A DNA stretch of 53,478 nucleotides, from positions 1-53,478 of the forward strand of contig JANXOV010000140.1 in the NCBI GenBank assembly GCA_025357635.1, in the 5' to 3' direction. Below the pieces are notes generated by a model. The model saw nothing but the letters and a program-made list of their open reading frames with translations, searched no databases and was not told where the DNA came from. Below, piece by piece: positions 43,788 through 53,206 of this stretch (its first letter is position 1; each line of letters starts with the position of its first letter). The DNA is from Pseudomonadota bacterium (GTDB lineage: Bacteria; Pseudomonadota; Gammaproteobacteria; Steroidobacterales; Steroidobacteraceae). A program made the translations under genes and the position numbers.

Positions 43788-46487
43788 ATGTCCGTACCGT
43801 CCGCTGATCGTTGGCAAGAACTGAGCGAGCACCTGGACAGGATTCTGGAACTGTCTGCGGCGGATGCTGCCGCCTATCTTTCCACGTTGCAGTCGGTTGA
43901 TCAGGATCTGTCCGATCAGCTTGAGCGATTGCTTGCCTCGCGCCGACAGGAGGCCTACGCAGACTTTCTTGCCGGCGCTGCGCCTCTGTCGGACCCGCTT
44001 CCTGGCGATGCGCCGCTGGTCGGCCGGCCGGTGGGCGCTTACGTCATCGATGCGCTGATCGGTCAGGGCGGCATGGGCAATGTGTGGCGCGCTCATCGCG
44101 CCGACGGCCGCTTCGATACCACGGTCGCGATCAAGTTCGTCAATGTATCCTGGCTCGGCGGTGCAGCGGAACAGCGCTTTCGCGCTGAGGGCCGGCTGCT
44201 CGGCCGGCTCGATCACGCAAATATCGCGCGCCTCATCGATGCCGGCGTGCTCGATGGTACGCAACCGCATCTGGTGCTGGAATATGTGGACGGTGAGCCG
44301 ATCGATGTCTACTGCCGGCGGCTCAATCTGGATCTGCAGGCCAGCATCCGGCTGTTTCTCGACGTGCTCGCCGCCGTGGCGCACGCGCACAGTCATCTGA
44401 TCGTACACCGGGATCTCAAGCCCTCCAACATCATGGTCACGCGCGATGGGGTGGTGAAGCTTCTGGATTTCGGCATCGCAACGCTGCTCGATGCGGATAC
44501 GGGCGTCGCGCCGCAGACGCTGGCCGGTTCGCGCGCCCTGACCCCGCTGTATTCGGCGCCGGAGCAGATGCTGGGACAGCCAGTCACCACGGCGACCGAT
44601 ATCTATTCGCTGGGGCTCGTGTGTTACCTGATTCTGGCGGGCCGTCATCCGTTGGCCGCCGAGGACAGTGCGGATGTCGCCCGGCTTCAGTTGCTGATGA
44701 CCGCGGAACCGCCGCAGTTGTCGAAGGCGGCCTGCACGGCGCGCATTGCACCGCGCGCGCTGCAGGGGGATCTGGACAATATCGCCGCCAAGGCTTTGAA
44801 GAAGTCGCCGGCCGAACGTTATCGCTCCGTAGATGCCTTTGCCGACGATTTGCGCAGGTACTTGTCGCATGAGCCGGTGCGTGCCCGAGCGGATTCTTTT
44901 GTCTACCGCTCGGGCAAGTTCATGCGCCGACATGGCGTCGGCGTCGCGATTGCGGCGTTGGTCGCCCTCACCCTGCTGGGTGCGACCATCGGCATGTCGC
45001 TGCAGAAGCGCGAGGCGGACCGGCAGCGGGAAGAGGCGGTGGCGCAGGCCGTGAAGGCCGAGGCGGCCAGCAGGCTGCTGCTGCGCATGGTGGAGGAGAT
45101 CGGCACGGGCAATGGCACACTCACACCCGTGCAAGTAGCCGATCGCGGTGTCTATCTGCTGGGTCAGCAGCTGAACGCGGAGTCCCCCACCAAGGTCGAT
45201 CAGTTGCATCTCATGGCCGTGCTTTACGATGAATTGGGCGAAAAGCAGAAATCATACGATGTGCTGGTCCGCTCGGCAGCGATGGCGCAGCGTCTGGACT
45301 ATCAGGAAGGCATGATCGTTGCTCAGTGCGATCTGGTCGAGGCGGAACTGTCCCTGGATCATCGTGACCGTGCGCAATCGCATCTGGATCAGGCACGCCG
45401 CCTGCTCGCGGCGATGAAGCATCCGCCGGTCCTGCCCGCGGCCAGACTGCATATGATGACCGCGGTCATGAATGCGACGAACGGCGATTTCCACGCGGCC
45501 ATCAGTGAGGGCGAGCGCTCCGTGCAGCTGCTGCGCGACAGCGGCAACGTGGACAATCTGTCCTACGTTGGCGCGATCACGCGGCTCTCCGATTACCACG
45601 ATCAGCTTGGCAATGCGCTGGAAGCGCACCGCTACACGTTGCTGGCGAGCCAGTGGATGGACAGCTACGGCGCCGGTGGCACCATCGGCAAGCTCAATGT
45701 CCTGAACAATCAGGCCGCCGACTTCATGAACTTCGGCGAGGTACGCGCTGCGAACGCCGCTACTGCCGAGGTCATGCGGCGTCTGGCTGAGCGCGGTGAT
45801 CCGCCGGCGACGCGCGTTTCATTCAGCGCCAATCATGGCGCCGTGCTCGCGGCGCTGGGCCGATTCCCTGAAGCGCTGGCAGTGCTGGAGCGGACCATAG
45901 CCGATGCCGCCGCCAGCAATAATTCCTTCTGGCAGGAGCGCGCGCAATTCTTCCGTGCGCGCACACTGATCCGCGCCGGCCGCGACGAGGAGGGCAAGGC
46001 GCAGCTCGATGCGATCGAAGCCGTCTACCGGCGCGATCCAGTCAGGAACGAGGGATTTCTGTGGTCCGTCGCGGTCAGCCGGGCTGAATTGCTGCTGCAC
46101 ACTGGCCAGGCCGCCGCGGCGCAGCAGGTGCTGCAGACGCTGTTCAAGCAGATCGACTACCCCGCGCAGACCACCTCATGGGTGCTGCGGGTGGCGCTTC
46201 CCGTCGCCGCCGAGACGGCGCTGGCTTTGCAGGATCCTGCGGGGGCGAAGGCCTACGCGAGCGCTGCGGTGACGCTGGCACGCCAGGCGGCGCGCGATGT
46301 GAATCAGAGTGCCGACGTGGGGCGGTCAATGGTCTTGCTGGCCAGAGCCGAGCACGCACAGTCAGAGGATGCCGCCGCCGTGCAAACCGTGCGCTCGGCG
46401 TTGCCGGCATTGTCCGGGGGGCTGGGGCCCGGCCATGCGGAAGTGATGCAGGCGCGAAATCTGGCGGCTGCCTGGCAGCCGCATTGA
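43788..46487 (+). CDS. transmembrane Ser/Thr protein kinase with TPR-like C-terminus (899 aa)
   Basis: Eukaryotic-type (Hanks) kinase domain (about 85-355): glycine-rich loop IGQGGMGNVWRAH, VAIKFV with Lys116, HRDLKPSNIM with catalytic Asp209, DFGIATL with Asp227, and APEQMLGQPVTTATDIYSLG. A membrane helix (GVGVAIAALVALTLLGATIG, about 384-405) is followed by a short coiled coil and an extracytoplasmic region (about 430-890) of helical repeats resembling TPRs. This layout is common in myxobacterial and xanthomonad-type kinases. Substrates are unknown. It stands alone between glgA and the convergent acyl-CoA dehydrogenase. Confidence 0.92.
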   Translation: MSVPSADRWQELSEHLDRILELSAADAAAYLSTLQSVDQDLSDQLERLLASRRQEAYADFLAGAAPLSDPLPGDAPLVGRPVGAYVIDALIGQGGMGNVWRAHRADGRFDTTVAIKFVNVSWLGGAAEQRFRAEGRLLGRLDHANIARLIDAGVLDGTQPHLVLEYVDGEPIDVYCRRLNLDLQASIRLFLDVLAAVAHAHSHLIVHRDLKPSNIMVTRDGVVKLLDFGIATLLDADTGVAPQTLAGSRALTPLYSAPEQMLGQPVTTATDIYSLGLVCYLILAGRHPLAAEDSADVARLQLLMTAEPPQLSKAACTARIAPRALQGDLDNIAAKALKKSPAERYRSVDAFADDLRRYLSHEPVRARADSFVYRSGKFMRRHGVGVAIAALVALTLLGATIGMSLQKREADRQREEAVAQAVKAEAASRLLLRMVEEIGTGNGTLTPVQVADRGVYLLGQQLNAESPTKVDQLHLMAVLYDELGEKQKSYDVLVRSAAMAQRLDYQEGMIVAQCDLVEAELSLDHRDRAQSHLDQARRLLAAMKHPPVLPAARLHMMTAVMNATNGDFHAAISEGERSVQLLRDSGNVDNLSYVGAITRLSDYHDQLGNALEAHRYTLLASQWMDSYGAGGTIGKLNVLNNQAADFMNFGEVRAANAATAEVMRRLAERGDPPATRVSFSANHGAVLAALGRFPEALAVLERTIADAAASNNSFWQERAQFFRARTLIRAGRDEEGKAQLDAIEAVYRRDPVRNEGFLWSVAVSRAELLLHTGQAAAAQQVLQTLFKQIDYPAQTTSWVLRVALPVAAETALALQDPAGAKAYASAAVTLARQAARDVNQSADVGRSMVLLARAEHAQSEDAAAVQTVRSALPALSGGLGPGHAEVMQARNLAAAWQPH

Positions 46488-46503
46488 TTGCGGCTCGCAG
46501 CGC

Positions 46504-48288
46504 TTAGGCGATCAGTGCCGCGTCGGTGTCGACCACACAGTCGATGCCATCGCGCGCGATCCGCGCCTGCGCCAGCGCCAGCGGCGCCACATGCCCGGCA
46601 TAGAAACGGGCGCTGGCAAGCTTGGCACGATAGAACTCAGACTCCTTCGAGCCCGCCGCGATCTGCGTGGCGGCGATGGCAGCGGAGCGGGCCATCAGCC
46701 AGGCACCGATCACCGTGCCCGCCGTCTTCAGGTAGGGCACGGCAATGGCCAGCGCGCGCTTGGGGTCGGTCCTGAACGCCGTGAGCAGCGCGTCCGTGGC
46801 ATCCCGCAAGATGGCAACTCCTTCGATCGCGGCGTTCTTCGCGGCCAGCGCGGACGGCTCGGCATTGTCGATGGCGTTGAGCCCGGCGCTCATGTCCTCC
46901 AGCAGCCGCTTCATTGCGGCGCCGTTGTCGCGCCCGATCTTGCGCCCGATCAGATCATTCGCCTGGATCGCGGTGGTTCCTTCGTAGATGGTGGTGATGC
47001 GCACGTCGCGGTAGTACTGCGCGGCGCCGGTCTCTTCGATGAAGCCCATGCCGCCGTGGATCTGCACGCCGAGCGAGGTGAGTTCGATGCCGTTCTCGGT
47101 GCACCAGCCCTTGACGATGGGGATCAGCAGATCGCCGCGCGTCTGCGCGGCGGTGCGCGCCGCCGCATCGGGGTATCCGCGGCCCAGATCCAGCTGATGC
47201 GCGGTGTACATCGCCAGCGCCCGCATGGCCTCGGTGGTGGACTTGATGGTCAGCAGCATGCGCTTGATGTCGGGGTGATGAATGATGGGCATGGGGCCGG
47301 TGGCCGGCACCGGCGGCTTGCCTTGCACGCGGGTCTTGGCCCAGTCGGCGGCACGCTGGAAGGCGCGCTCGGCCAGTGCGTAGCCTTCAAGGCCCACCAC
47401 CAGGCGCGCCGTGTTCATCATGATGAACATGTGCTCCAGTCCGCGGTTGGGTTCACCGACCAGATAGCCGATGGCGCCCTTGTCATCGCCATAGGCGAGC
47501 ACGCAGGTGGGGCTGCCCTTGATGCCCAGCTTGTGTTCGATGGACACGCAACGCACTTCGTTGCGTGCGCCCAGCGAGCCGTCCTCGTTCACCAGCACCT
47601 TGGGTACGATGAACAGCGAGATGCCCTTGCTGCCCGGCGGGGAGCCCTCGATGCGTGCCAGCACCATGTGAATGATGTTGGGCGTGAAGTCGTGGTCTCC
47701 GTAGGTGATGAAAATCTTCTGCCCGAACAGACGGTAGTTTTTTCCGTCCGGTACTGCGCGCGTGCGGATGGACCCCAAGTCCGTGCCCGCCTGCGGCTCG
47801 GTCAGGTTCATGGTGCCGGTCCACTCGCCGCTCACCATCTTGGGCAGGAACATCTGCTTCTGTGCGTCCGTGCCGCAATGCGTGAGCGCCTCGATGGCGC
47901 CGGCCGTGAGCATGGGGCAGAGCTTGAAGGCAAGATTCGCCGAGCTCCAGATTTCCTCCAGCGCCGTATCGAGAGCCTTGGGCATTCCCTGGCCGCCGTA
48001 TTCGGGTGAGGCATTGATCTGCGTCCAGCCGCCGGCGGCGAATTGTGCGAAGGCTTCCTTGAAGCCGGGCGCCGTCACCACGCCGTCGGGTGTCCACTTG
48101 GCGCCTACCGTGTCGCCGCTTCGGTTGATCGGGTCGAGCACGCCGCTGGCGAATTTGCCGGCCTCCTCGAGGATGGAGTCGGCAATCTCGGCGCTGTAGT
48201 CGGCATGCGCCGGCACGGCGCGCATGGCGGCCTCGCCGATGATCTCATGCAGCATGAAGCGGATGTCTCGGATGGGTGCGCGGTACAT
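46504..48288 (-). CDS. acyl-CoA dehydrogenase, DmdC-like group (594 aa)
   Basis: FAD flavoenzyme that introduces a 2,3-double bond into an acyl-CoA. Domain order: N-terminal extension, helical domain (about 80-160), beta domain with MNLTEPQAGTDLGSIRTRA and GQKIFITYGDHD, C-terminal helical domain with the probable catalytic Glu in TIYEGTTAIQANDLI, and an extra C-terminal domain (about 470-590). The length and the added C-terminal domain match the DmdC (3-methylmercaptopropionyl-CoA dehydrogenase)/AidB-neighbour group, but DMSP use is not implied. Its start is 1 bp after the icmF stop, so both are one unit. Confidence 0.93.
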   Translation of the reverse strand: MYRAPIRDIRFMLHEIIGEAAMRAVPAHADYSAEIADSILEEAGKFASGVLDPINRSGDTVGAKWTPDGVVTAPGFKEAFAQFAAGGWTQINASPEYGGQGMPKALDTALEEIWSSANLAFKLCPMLTAGAIEALTHCGTDAQKQMFLPKMVSGEWTGTMNLTEPQAGTDLGSIRTRAVPDGKNYRLFGQKIFITYGDHDFTPNIIHMVLARIEGSPPGSKGISLFIVPKVLVNEDGSLGARNEVRCVSIEHKLGIKGSPTCVLAYGDDKGAIGYLVGEPNRGLEHMFIMMNTARLVVGLEGYALAERAFQRAADWAKTRVQGKPPVPATGPMPIIHHPDIKRMLLTIKSTTEAMRALAMYTAHQLDLGRGYPDAAARTAAQTRGDLLIPIVKGWCTENGIELTSLGVQIHGGMGFIEETGAAQYYRDVRITTIYEGTTAIQANDLIGRKIGRDNGAAMKRLLEDMSAGLNAIDNAEPSALAAKNAAIEGVAILRDATDALLTAFRTDPKRALAIAVPYLKTAGTVIGAWLMARSAAIAATQIAAGSKESEFYRAKLASARFYAGHVAPLALAQARIARDGIDCVVDTDAALIA

Positions 48289-48289
48289 G

Positions 48290-51200
48290 TCAAACGTTCC
48301 TTCGGTATTGGCCGCCGACCTGGTAGAGGGCGTGCGAAATCTGACCCAGTGAGCAGACCTTGACGGTCTCCATCAATGCGCCGAACACATTGCCGCCATG
48401 GGCGGCAACTGACTGCAGCTGGCTCAATGCGCCAGCCGATTGCGCCGCATGGCGCTTCTGAAAGGCGCGCACGCCCGCGACTTGCGATTGCTTTTCTTCC
48501 TCGGTGGAGCGGATAAGCGCGGCGAGCTTGTGCTCCTCGGTGGATCCGGCTGGTGCAAGGAAGGTGTTGACACCGATCAGCGGCAGGCTGCCGTCGTGCT
48601 TGCGGGTCTCGTAGTACAGACTCTCCTCCTGGATCTTGCCGCGCTGATACATGGTCTCCATGGCGCCGAGCACGCCGCCGCGCTCGGAAATGGATTCGAA
48701 TTCCTTGTAGACGGCTTCCTCGACCATGTCGGTGAGGTATTCCATCAGAAAGGAGCCCGACCAGGGGTTCTGGTTGGTGTTCAGCCCCAGCTCGCGGTTG
48801 ATGATGAGCTGGATGGCCACGGCGCGGCGCACGCTTTCCTCGGTGGGCGTGGTCAGCGCTTCGTCATAGGCATTGGTGTGCAGCGAGTTGCAGTTGTCGA
48901 ACAACGCATACATGGCCTGCAGCGTGGTGCGGATGTCGTTGAACTGGATCTCCTGCGCATGCAGCGAGCGGCCCGAGGTCTGGATGTGATACTTGAGCAT
49001 CTGGCTGCGCGGCGCGGCGCGGTACAGATCGCGCATGGCTCGCGCCCAGATGCGCCGTCCGACGCGGCCGATGACCGCGTACTCGGGGTCCATGCCGTTG
49101 GAGAAGAAGAACGACAGGTTCGGCGCGAAGTCATCGATCTTCATGCCGCGCGCCAGGTAGTACTCGACGATGGTGAAGCCGTTGGCAAGGGTGAAGGCCA
49201 GCTGGCTGATCGGGTTCGCGCCGGCCTCGGCGATGTGATAGCCGGAGATGGACACCGAATAAAAGTTGCGTACTTTCTTCTCGATGAAATGCGCCTGCAC
49301 GTCGCCCATCATGCGCAAGGCGAATTCGGTGGAGAAAATGCAGGTGTTCTGCGCCTGGTCTTCCTTGAGAATGTCGGCCTGCACCGTGCCGCGCACCAGC
49401 GCCATGGCTTCATCCCGGATCTGTTCGTACTCGGTCTGCGTGAGTACGCCCGGCGCGATCATTTGATCGGAGGCAAAGCCCAAGAAGGCCAGGCCCGTGC
49501 CGTCGTGCCCTTCGGGCAGTTCGCCGCGATACAACGGCACTTCGTGACCGCCCTGGCGCAGCCGGGCGTGAATGCCGGCGATGTGCTTGTCGGCCGCCGC
49601 CCAGCGTCCCTGGGCTTTGAGAAAGCGCTCCACGCGCTGATCCACCGCCGTGTTCATGAACATGGCCAGCAGCATGGGCGCGGGTCCATTGATGGTCATG
49701 GACACGGAAGTGGTGGGCTTGCACAGATCAAAGCCCGAGTACAGCCGCTTCATGTCATCCAGCGAAGCGATGGAAACGCCCGAGTTGCCGACGCGGCCAT
49801 AGATGTCGGGGCGCGGATCCGGGTCCTCGCCATACAGCGTGGTGGAATCGAACGCGGTGGACAGACGAGTCGCCGCATTGCCGCGCGCCAGGTAGTGAAA
49901 GCGGCGGTTGGTGCGCTCCGGCCCGCCTTCGCCGGCGAACATGCGGATGGGATCTTCCTGCTCGCGGCGGTACGGATACACGCCGCCGGTGTAGGGATAG
50001 GCGCCGGGCAGGTTCTCGGTCAACAGGAAATGCAAGGTCTCGCCCCAGTCGCGAAACTTGGGCACGGCGATCTTCGGCACCACCTGCTGGCTGAGCGTGG
50101 TGGTGTAGTTCTCGCCCGTGACCGCCTTGTCGCGCACCTGGTAGGTGAAGGTGGGGTCGGTGACGGACTTGGCGCGCTGCGGCCAGCGCTTGAGTTCGCC
50201 GACGCTACCCGGCCCCATGTCATCCAGCGCCTGGTTGTAGGCGGCGCGCAATTCGCGACGCGTGGCGTCCGCATCGGCAGCGCCCAACGCGGATTCGCCG
50301 TAGCGGTCGAGCGGGGCGGGGAGCGGCGCATCGTGAATCGTCTTCAAGGATTCATACAATCCGAAGGCGCGGCGCGCGGCTTCCACCTGCGTTTCGATGT
50401 CGGCCTTGGCGCGCCGGCCATTGTCGGCGATCTCGGCCAGGTAACGGCTGCGCTGGCCGGGAATCAGCGGCTCGCGCGTGGTGAATTCGGTGGGGCCGGC
50501 GTCGCTGATGCTCCATTGCGCGGCATTGCCCAGGCCCAGTGCCGCCGACTTTTCCTGCAAGCGGCTGCAGATGGCGGCGAACAGGCGGTTGACGCCCGGA
50601 TCGTTGAAGCGGCTGGCGATGGTGGGGTAGACCGGAATTTTCTCATCGGCGATCTTGGCCGAGTCCGGGTGATTGCGCCGCCATTGCTTGCGCACATCGC
50701 GCAAGGCATCCGCTGCGCCGCGCTTCTCGAATTTGTTGAGCACGGTCATGTCGGCGAAATCCAGCATGTCGATTTTCTCAAGCTGGCTGGCCGCACCATA
50801 CTCGCTGGTCATGATGTACATGGACAGATCCACGTAGTCGGTGATCTGCGTGTCGGACTGGCCGATGCCGGCGGTTTCCACCACGATCAGGTCGAAGCCG
50901 GCGAGTTGATACAGGTTGATCACATCCTCGAGCACGCCGGAGGTGGCCAGGTGCTGGCGGCGCGTGGCAAGTGAACGCATGAAGATGTTGTCGCTGGCGA
51001 GCGAGTTCATGCGGATGCGATCGCCGAGCAGGGCGCCGCCCGAGCGGCGCCGGGTCGGATCCATGGCCACTACTGCGATCTGCAGCTTGGGGAAATGCCG
51101 CACGAATCGCGCCAGCAGTTCATCGTTGAGACTGGATTTGCCGGCGCCGCCGGTGCCGGTGAGGCCGATGACCGGCGCGCGCCGTTTGACCTTGGCCAGC

Positions 51201-51787
51201 GCCTTGCGGATCGCATCCGGCGCACCGTCCACGCCGTTGGATTCTTCCAGTGCGGAAATCGTGCGGGCGAGCGTGAGCGGGTCCTTGGCGTTGACGGGAC
51301 CGGGCGAGAACGCCGGCTTACTGGCGGCGCGCACGCGCTTGAATACATCCTCGATCATGCCGTTCAGGCCCAGCTTGCGGCCGTCCTCGGGCGTGTAGAT
51401 TTTCTCCACTCCGTGACGTTCGAGTGCGGCAATTTCGTCCGGCGCGATGGTGCCGCCGCCGCCCACGATCACGCGGATGTGCTCGCAGCCCTTTTCGCGC
51501 AGCATGTCCACCATGTAGGCGAAGTATTCGTTGTGTCCTCCCTGGTAGGAGGACACGGCGATCCCATCGGCGTCTTCCTGGATGGCGGCGCGCACGATGT
51601 CGGCCACCGAGCGGTTGTGGCCAAGGTGCACCACTTCGGCGCCATGTGATTGCAGCAGGCGGCGGATCATGTTGATGGCGGCATCATGGCCGTCAAACAG
51701 CGAAGCAGCAGAGACGAAGCGCAGCGGTGCTTCGTTTGCCGCTGGGGATTCGCCTTTCAACTCAGTGGCAGCGGATGATGCACTCAT
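48290..51787 (-). CDS. icmF: fused isobutyryl-CoA mutase IcmF (1165 aa)
   Basis: Adenosylcobalamin-dependent enzyme interconverting isobutyryl-CoA and n-butyryl-CoA (some homologues also isovaleryl/pivalyl-CoA). Order of domains: B12-binding (about 25-160) with FDGHDAAINMIRRLL and SYQGGHNEYF; MeaB-like GTPase chaperone (about 190-400) with GLTGTGGAGKSSLNDEL and NKFEKRGAAD; linker; substrate-binding mutase barrel (about 560-1130) with YPYTGGVYPYRREQEDPIRM, GEGGPERTNRRFHYL, IYGRVGNSGVSIASLDDMKR and SVSMTINGPAPMLLAMFMN. The start at 51787 has AGGAAAG in front and removes 33 non-family residues that would overlap the operator. Confidence 0.96.
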   Translation of the reverse strand: MSASSAATELKGESPAANEAPLRFVSAASLFDGHDAAINMIRRLLQSHGAEVVHLGHNRSVADIVRAAIQEDADGIAVSSYQGGHNEYFAYMVDMLREKGCEHIRVIVGGGGTIAPDEIAALERHGVEKIYTPEDGRKLGLNGMIEDVFKRVRAASKPAFSPGPVNAKDPLTLARTISALEESNGVDGAPDAIRKALAKVKRRAPVIGLTGTGGAGKSSLNDELLARFVRHFPKLQIAVVAMDPTRRRSGGALLGDRIRMNSLASDNIFMRSLATRRQHLATSGVLEDVINLYQLAGFDLIVVETAGIGQSDTQITDYVDLSMYIMTSEYGAASQLEKIDMLDFADMTVLNKFEKRGAADALRDVRKQWRRNHPDSAKIADEKIPVYPTIASRFNDPGVNRLFAAICSRLQEKSAALGLGNAAQWSISDAGPTEFTTREPLIPGQRSRYLAEIADNGRRAKADIETQVEAARRAFGLYESLKTIHDAPLPAPLDRYGESALGAADADATRRELRAAYNQALDDMGPGSVGELKRWPQRAKSVTDPTFTYQVRDKAVTGENYTTTLSQQVVPKIAVPKFRDWGETLHFLLTENLPGAYPYTGGVYPYRREQEDPIRMFAGEGGPERTNRRFHYLARGNAATRLSTAFDSTTLYGEDPDPRPDIYGRVGNSGVSIASLDDMKRLYSGFDLCKPTTSVSMTINGPAPMLLAMFMNTAVDQRVERFLKAQGRWAAADKHIAGIHARLRQGGHEVPLYRGELPEGHDGTGLAFLGFASDQMIAPGVLTQTEYEQIRDEAMALVRGTVQADILKEDQAQNTCIFSTEFALRMMGDVQAHFIEKKVRNFYSVSISGYHIAEAGANPISQLAFTLANGFTIVEYYLARGMKIDDFAPNLSFFFSNGMDPEYAVIGRVGRRIWARAMRDLYRAAPRSQMLKYHIQTSGRSLHAQEIQFNDIRTTLQAMYALFDNCNSLHTNAYDEALTTPTEESVRRAVAIQLIINRELGLNTNQNPWSGSFLMEYLTDMVEEAVYKEFESISERGGVLGAMETMYQRGKIQEESLYYETRKHDGSLPLIGVNTFLAPAGSTEEHKLAALIRSTEEEKQSQVAGVRAFQKRHAAQSAGALSQLQSVAAHGGNVFGALMETVKVCSLGQISHALYQVGGQYRRNV

Positions 51788-51807
51788 GGCTTTCCTGTTC
51801 GGTAAGT

Positions 51808-51827
51808 TGTATACTGGATAGTATACA
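51808..51827. promoter_or_regulatory. perfect palindromic operator between icmF and tetR
   Basis: TGTATACT-GGAT-AGTATACA: 8-bp arms and a 4-bp spacer, without mismatch. It contains TATACT, a good -10 element, on both strands, so a repressor bound here would block both divergent promoters. The adjacent TetR-family gene at 51861 is the obvious candidate repressor. Confidence 0.7.
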
Positions 51828-51849
51828 GGGGCCTGGCGGCCCAGATCAA
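51820..51849 (-). promoter_or_regulatory. candidate sigma-70 promoter of icmF
   Basis: On the minus strand, TTGATC (51849-51844), an 18-base spacer and TATACT (51825-51820). The -10 is inside the palindromic operator. It predicts a leader of about 26 bases before the icmF ATG. Confidence 0.5.
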
Positions 51850-51860
51850 GTTGAGGAATC

Positions 51861-52508
51861 ATGGCCAGCCGAGCGGTCCGTCTCAAACCCGAAAGCCCGG
51901 GTCAATCTCCCTGGAAGCCGACTGAAGAACGCGCCCGGCAGCGCGAAATCAAGCGCGAAGCCGTGATCCTGGCGGCGGCGCGGGCGTTCCGCCAGCGCGG
52001 CTACCACAACACCTCGGTGGACGACCTCGCGGCCTTGCTCAACGTCACCAAGCCCACCATCTATCACTACCTGCAGAACAAGGAAGAGATCCTTTTCGAG
52101 TGTTTCCGCACCGGCCTGGATCAGATCATGAGCGCCTTCGATGAAATCCGCGGCTCCGATCAACCGGCGCTGGATCGGCTCTCCGCCGTGGTGCGCAAGT
52201 ACACCCAGGCCATCACCTCGGAGTTCGGCTGGTGCATGGTCAGGGCGGAGGATCAGGACTTGAGCCCGGTGATGAGCCGGCGCATCAATGCGCTCAAATC
52301 ACAAATCGACAAGGGCATCCGCGGACTCATTAAGGATGGCATCGCGGATGGCTCCATCAGTCCCTGCGACCCCAAGATTACGGCCTTCGCGCTGGCGGGC
52401 GCGATGAACTGGATCGCGCACTGGCACCGCACCGATGCCGAGCTCACGCCCGATCAGATCGCGGACCGGTTTTTGTCGACGTTCGTCAGTGGTTTGAGGC
52501 CGCGCTGA
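51861..52508 (+). CDS. TetR-family repressor, probable regulator of icmF (215 aa)
   Basis: A disordered N-terminus rich in Arg/Pro/Glu (about 35 residues) precedes the helix-turn-helix domain (about 35-85): ILAAARAFRQRGYHNTSVDD and NVTKPTIYHYLQNKEEILF. The C-terminal ligand domain resembles that of the fatty-acid/branched-chain catabolism repressors with TetR_C_KstR/FadR-like folds, so an acyl-CoA ligand is likely. It is divergent from icmF across a perfect palindrome, with GAGGA before the ATG. Confidence 0.93.
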   Translation: MASRAVRLKPESPGQSPWKPTEERARQREIKREAVILAAARAFRQRGYHNTSVDDLAALLNVTKPTIYHYLQNKEEILFECFRTGLDQIMSAFDEIRGSDQPALDRLSAVVRKYTQAITSEFGWCMVRAEDQDLSPVMSRRINALKSQIDKGIRGLIKDGIADGSISPCDPKITAFALAGAMNWIAHWHRTDAELTPDQIADRFLSTFVSGLRPR

Positions 52509-52636
52509 GTTCGAGCTTGCGCCGCGGCGCCCAAGGCGCGCCTGTCTACAGCCCTGGAGTGCCGGGTGGATGCCAACCGCGCGCATGGGCCGCCCCCTAT
52601 TGTCCCTGTCACCAGTTTTCCGGAATCAACCGGTGC

Positions 52637-53206
52637 TCAGCGATCCCAGATGCCTCGCAATTCTTCAATTGCCCGTTGCGCCTGGTCGAGCGCGGCGTCA
52701 AGAAGCGCTTCGGCACCCGCATCGGAATTGGCAATCGCTATCCGGCCGAATCGCGTCCGGCCCACTTCGTGCGGGAAATCACCTGCCTGGTAGTCCGGAT
52801 CGAACTTGAAATTGTACCCGCTCGCATAGCCGTGACCCCAGCGATTGACTGTAATCGCGGCAATGTCTTTTGCCGGATCGAATCCACCGTCCATCAATGC
52901 GTCTGCGAGTTGACCCCGCGTTTCACGCTCGATGGTTTCAAATGAGGTGGTGTAAAGCTCGCGGCGGCCAGCCTTCGATTGCTCGCGCGGTGACGCATTC
53001 ATGTCATCGCCTTTCGGGAAACGCTCCATGTGCACAATGATCGGCTCGTCCGGATTGCGGGAGAACTCGTAGCCACCCATGCTGACCGGAAAATCGAGCA
53101 TGCTGACGGCGTAATATGAACCGGGGGCACAAAACAATCCGATGCCGAGTTTTTTCCAGGCACGCCAGTTACTCAGCAACACGCTCGTGTAGAGGATCGG
53201 ACCTTT
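52637..53206 (-). pseudogene. 3' part of a FAD-dependent amine oxidoreductase gene (spermidine-dehydrogenase-like), interrupted
   Basis: The frame encodes about 189 residues that match the C-terminal third of large FAD/NAD(P)-binding oxidoreductases of the spermidine-dehydrogenase kind (about 640 residues whole). Segments: KGPILYTSVLLSNWRAWKK, APGSYYAVSMLDFPVSMGGY, NPDEPIIVHMERFP, ITVNRWGHGYASGYN and GRIAIANSDAGAEALLD, the last closing the FAD site. Family similarity stops at 53206, where TAG and TAA occur in frame and AT-rich sequence of an insertion element begins. The first two thirds presumably lie beyond the element outside the window. A GTG at 53182 could give a short product, but it would lack the dinucleotide-binding domain. 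Confidence 0.75.

Noticed and set aside
48440-50974. 844-residue plus-strand open frame inside icmF
   Set aside because: Antisense of IcmF, whose domain motifs are continuous on the minus strand.
52519-52530. GCGCCGCGGCGC perfect palindrome after the TetR gene as a terminator
   Set aside because: No U-tract follows and the sequence is what high-GC composition readily gives.
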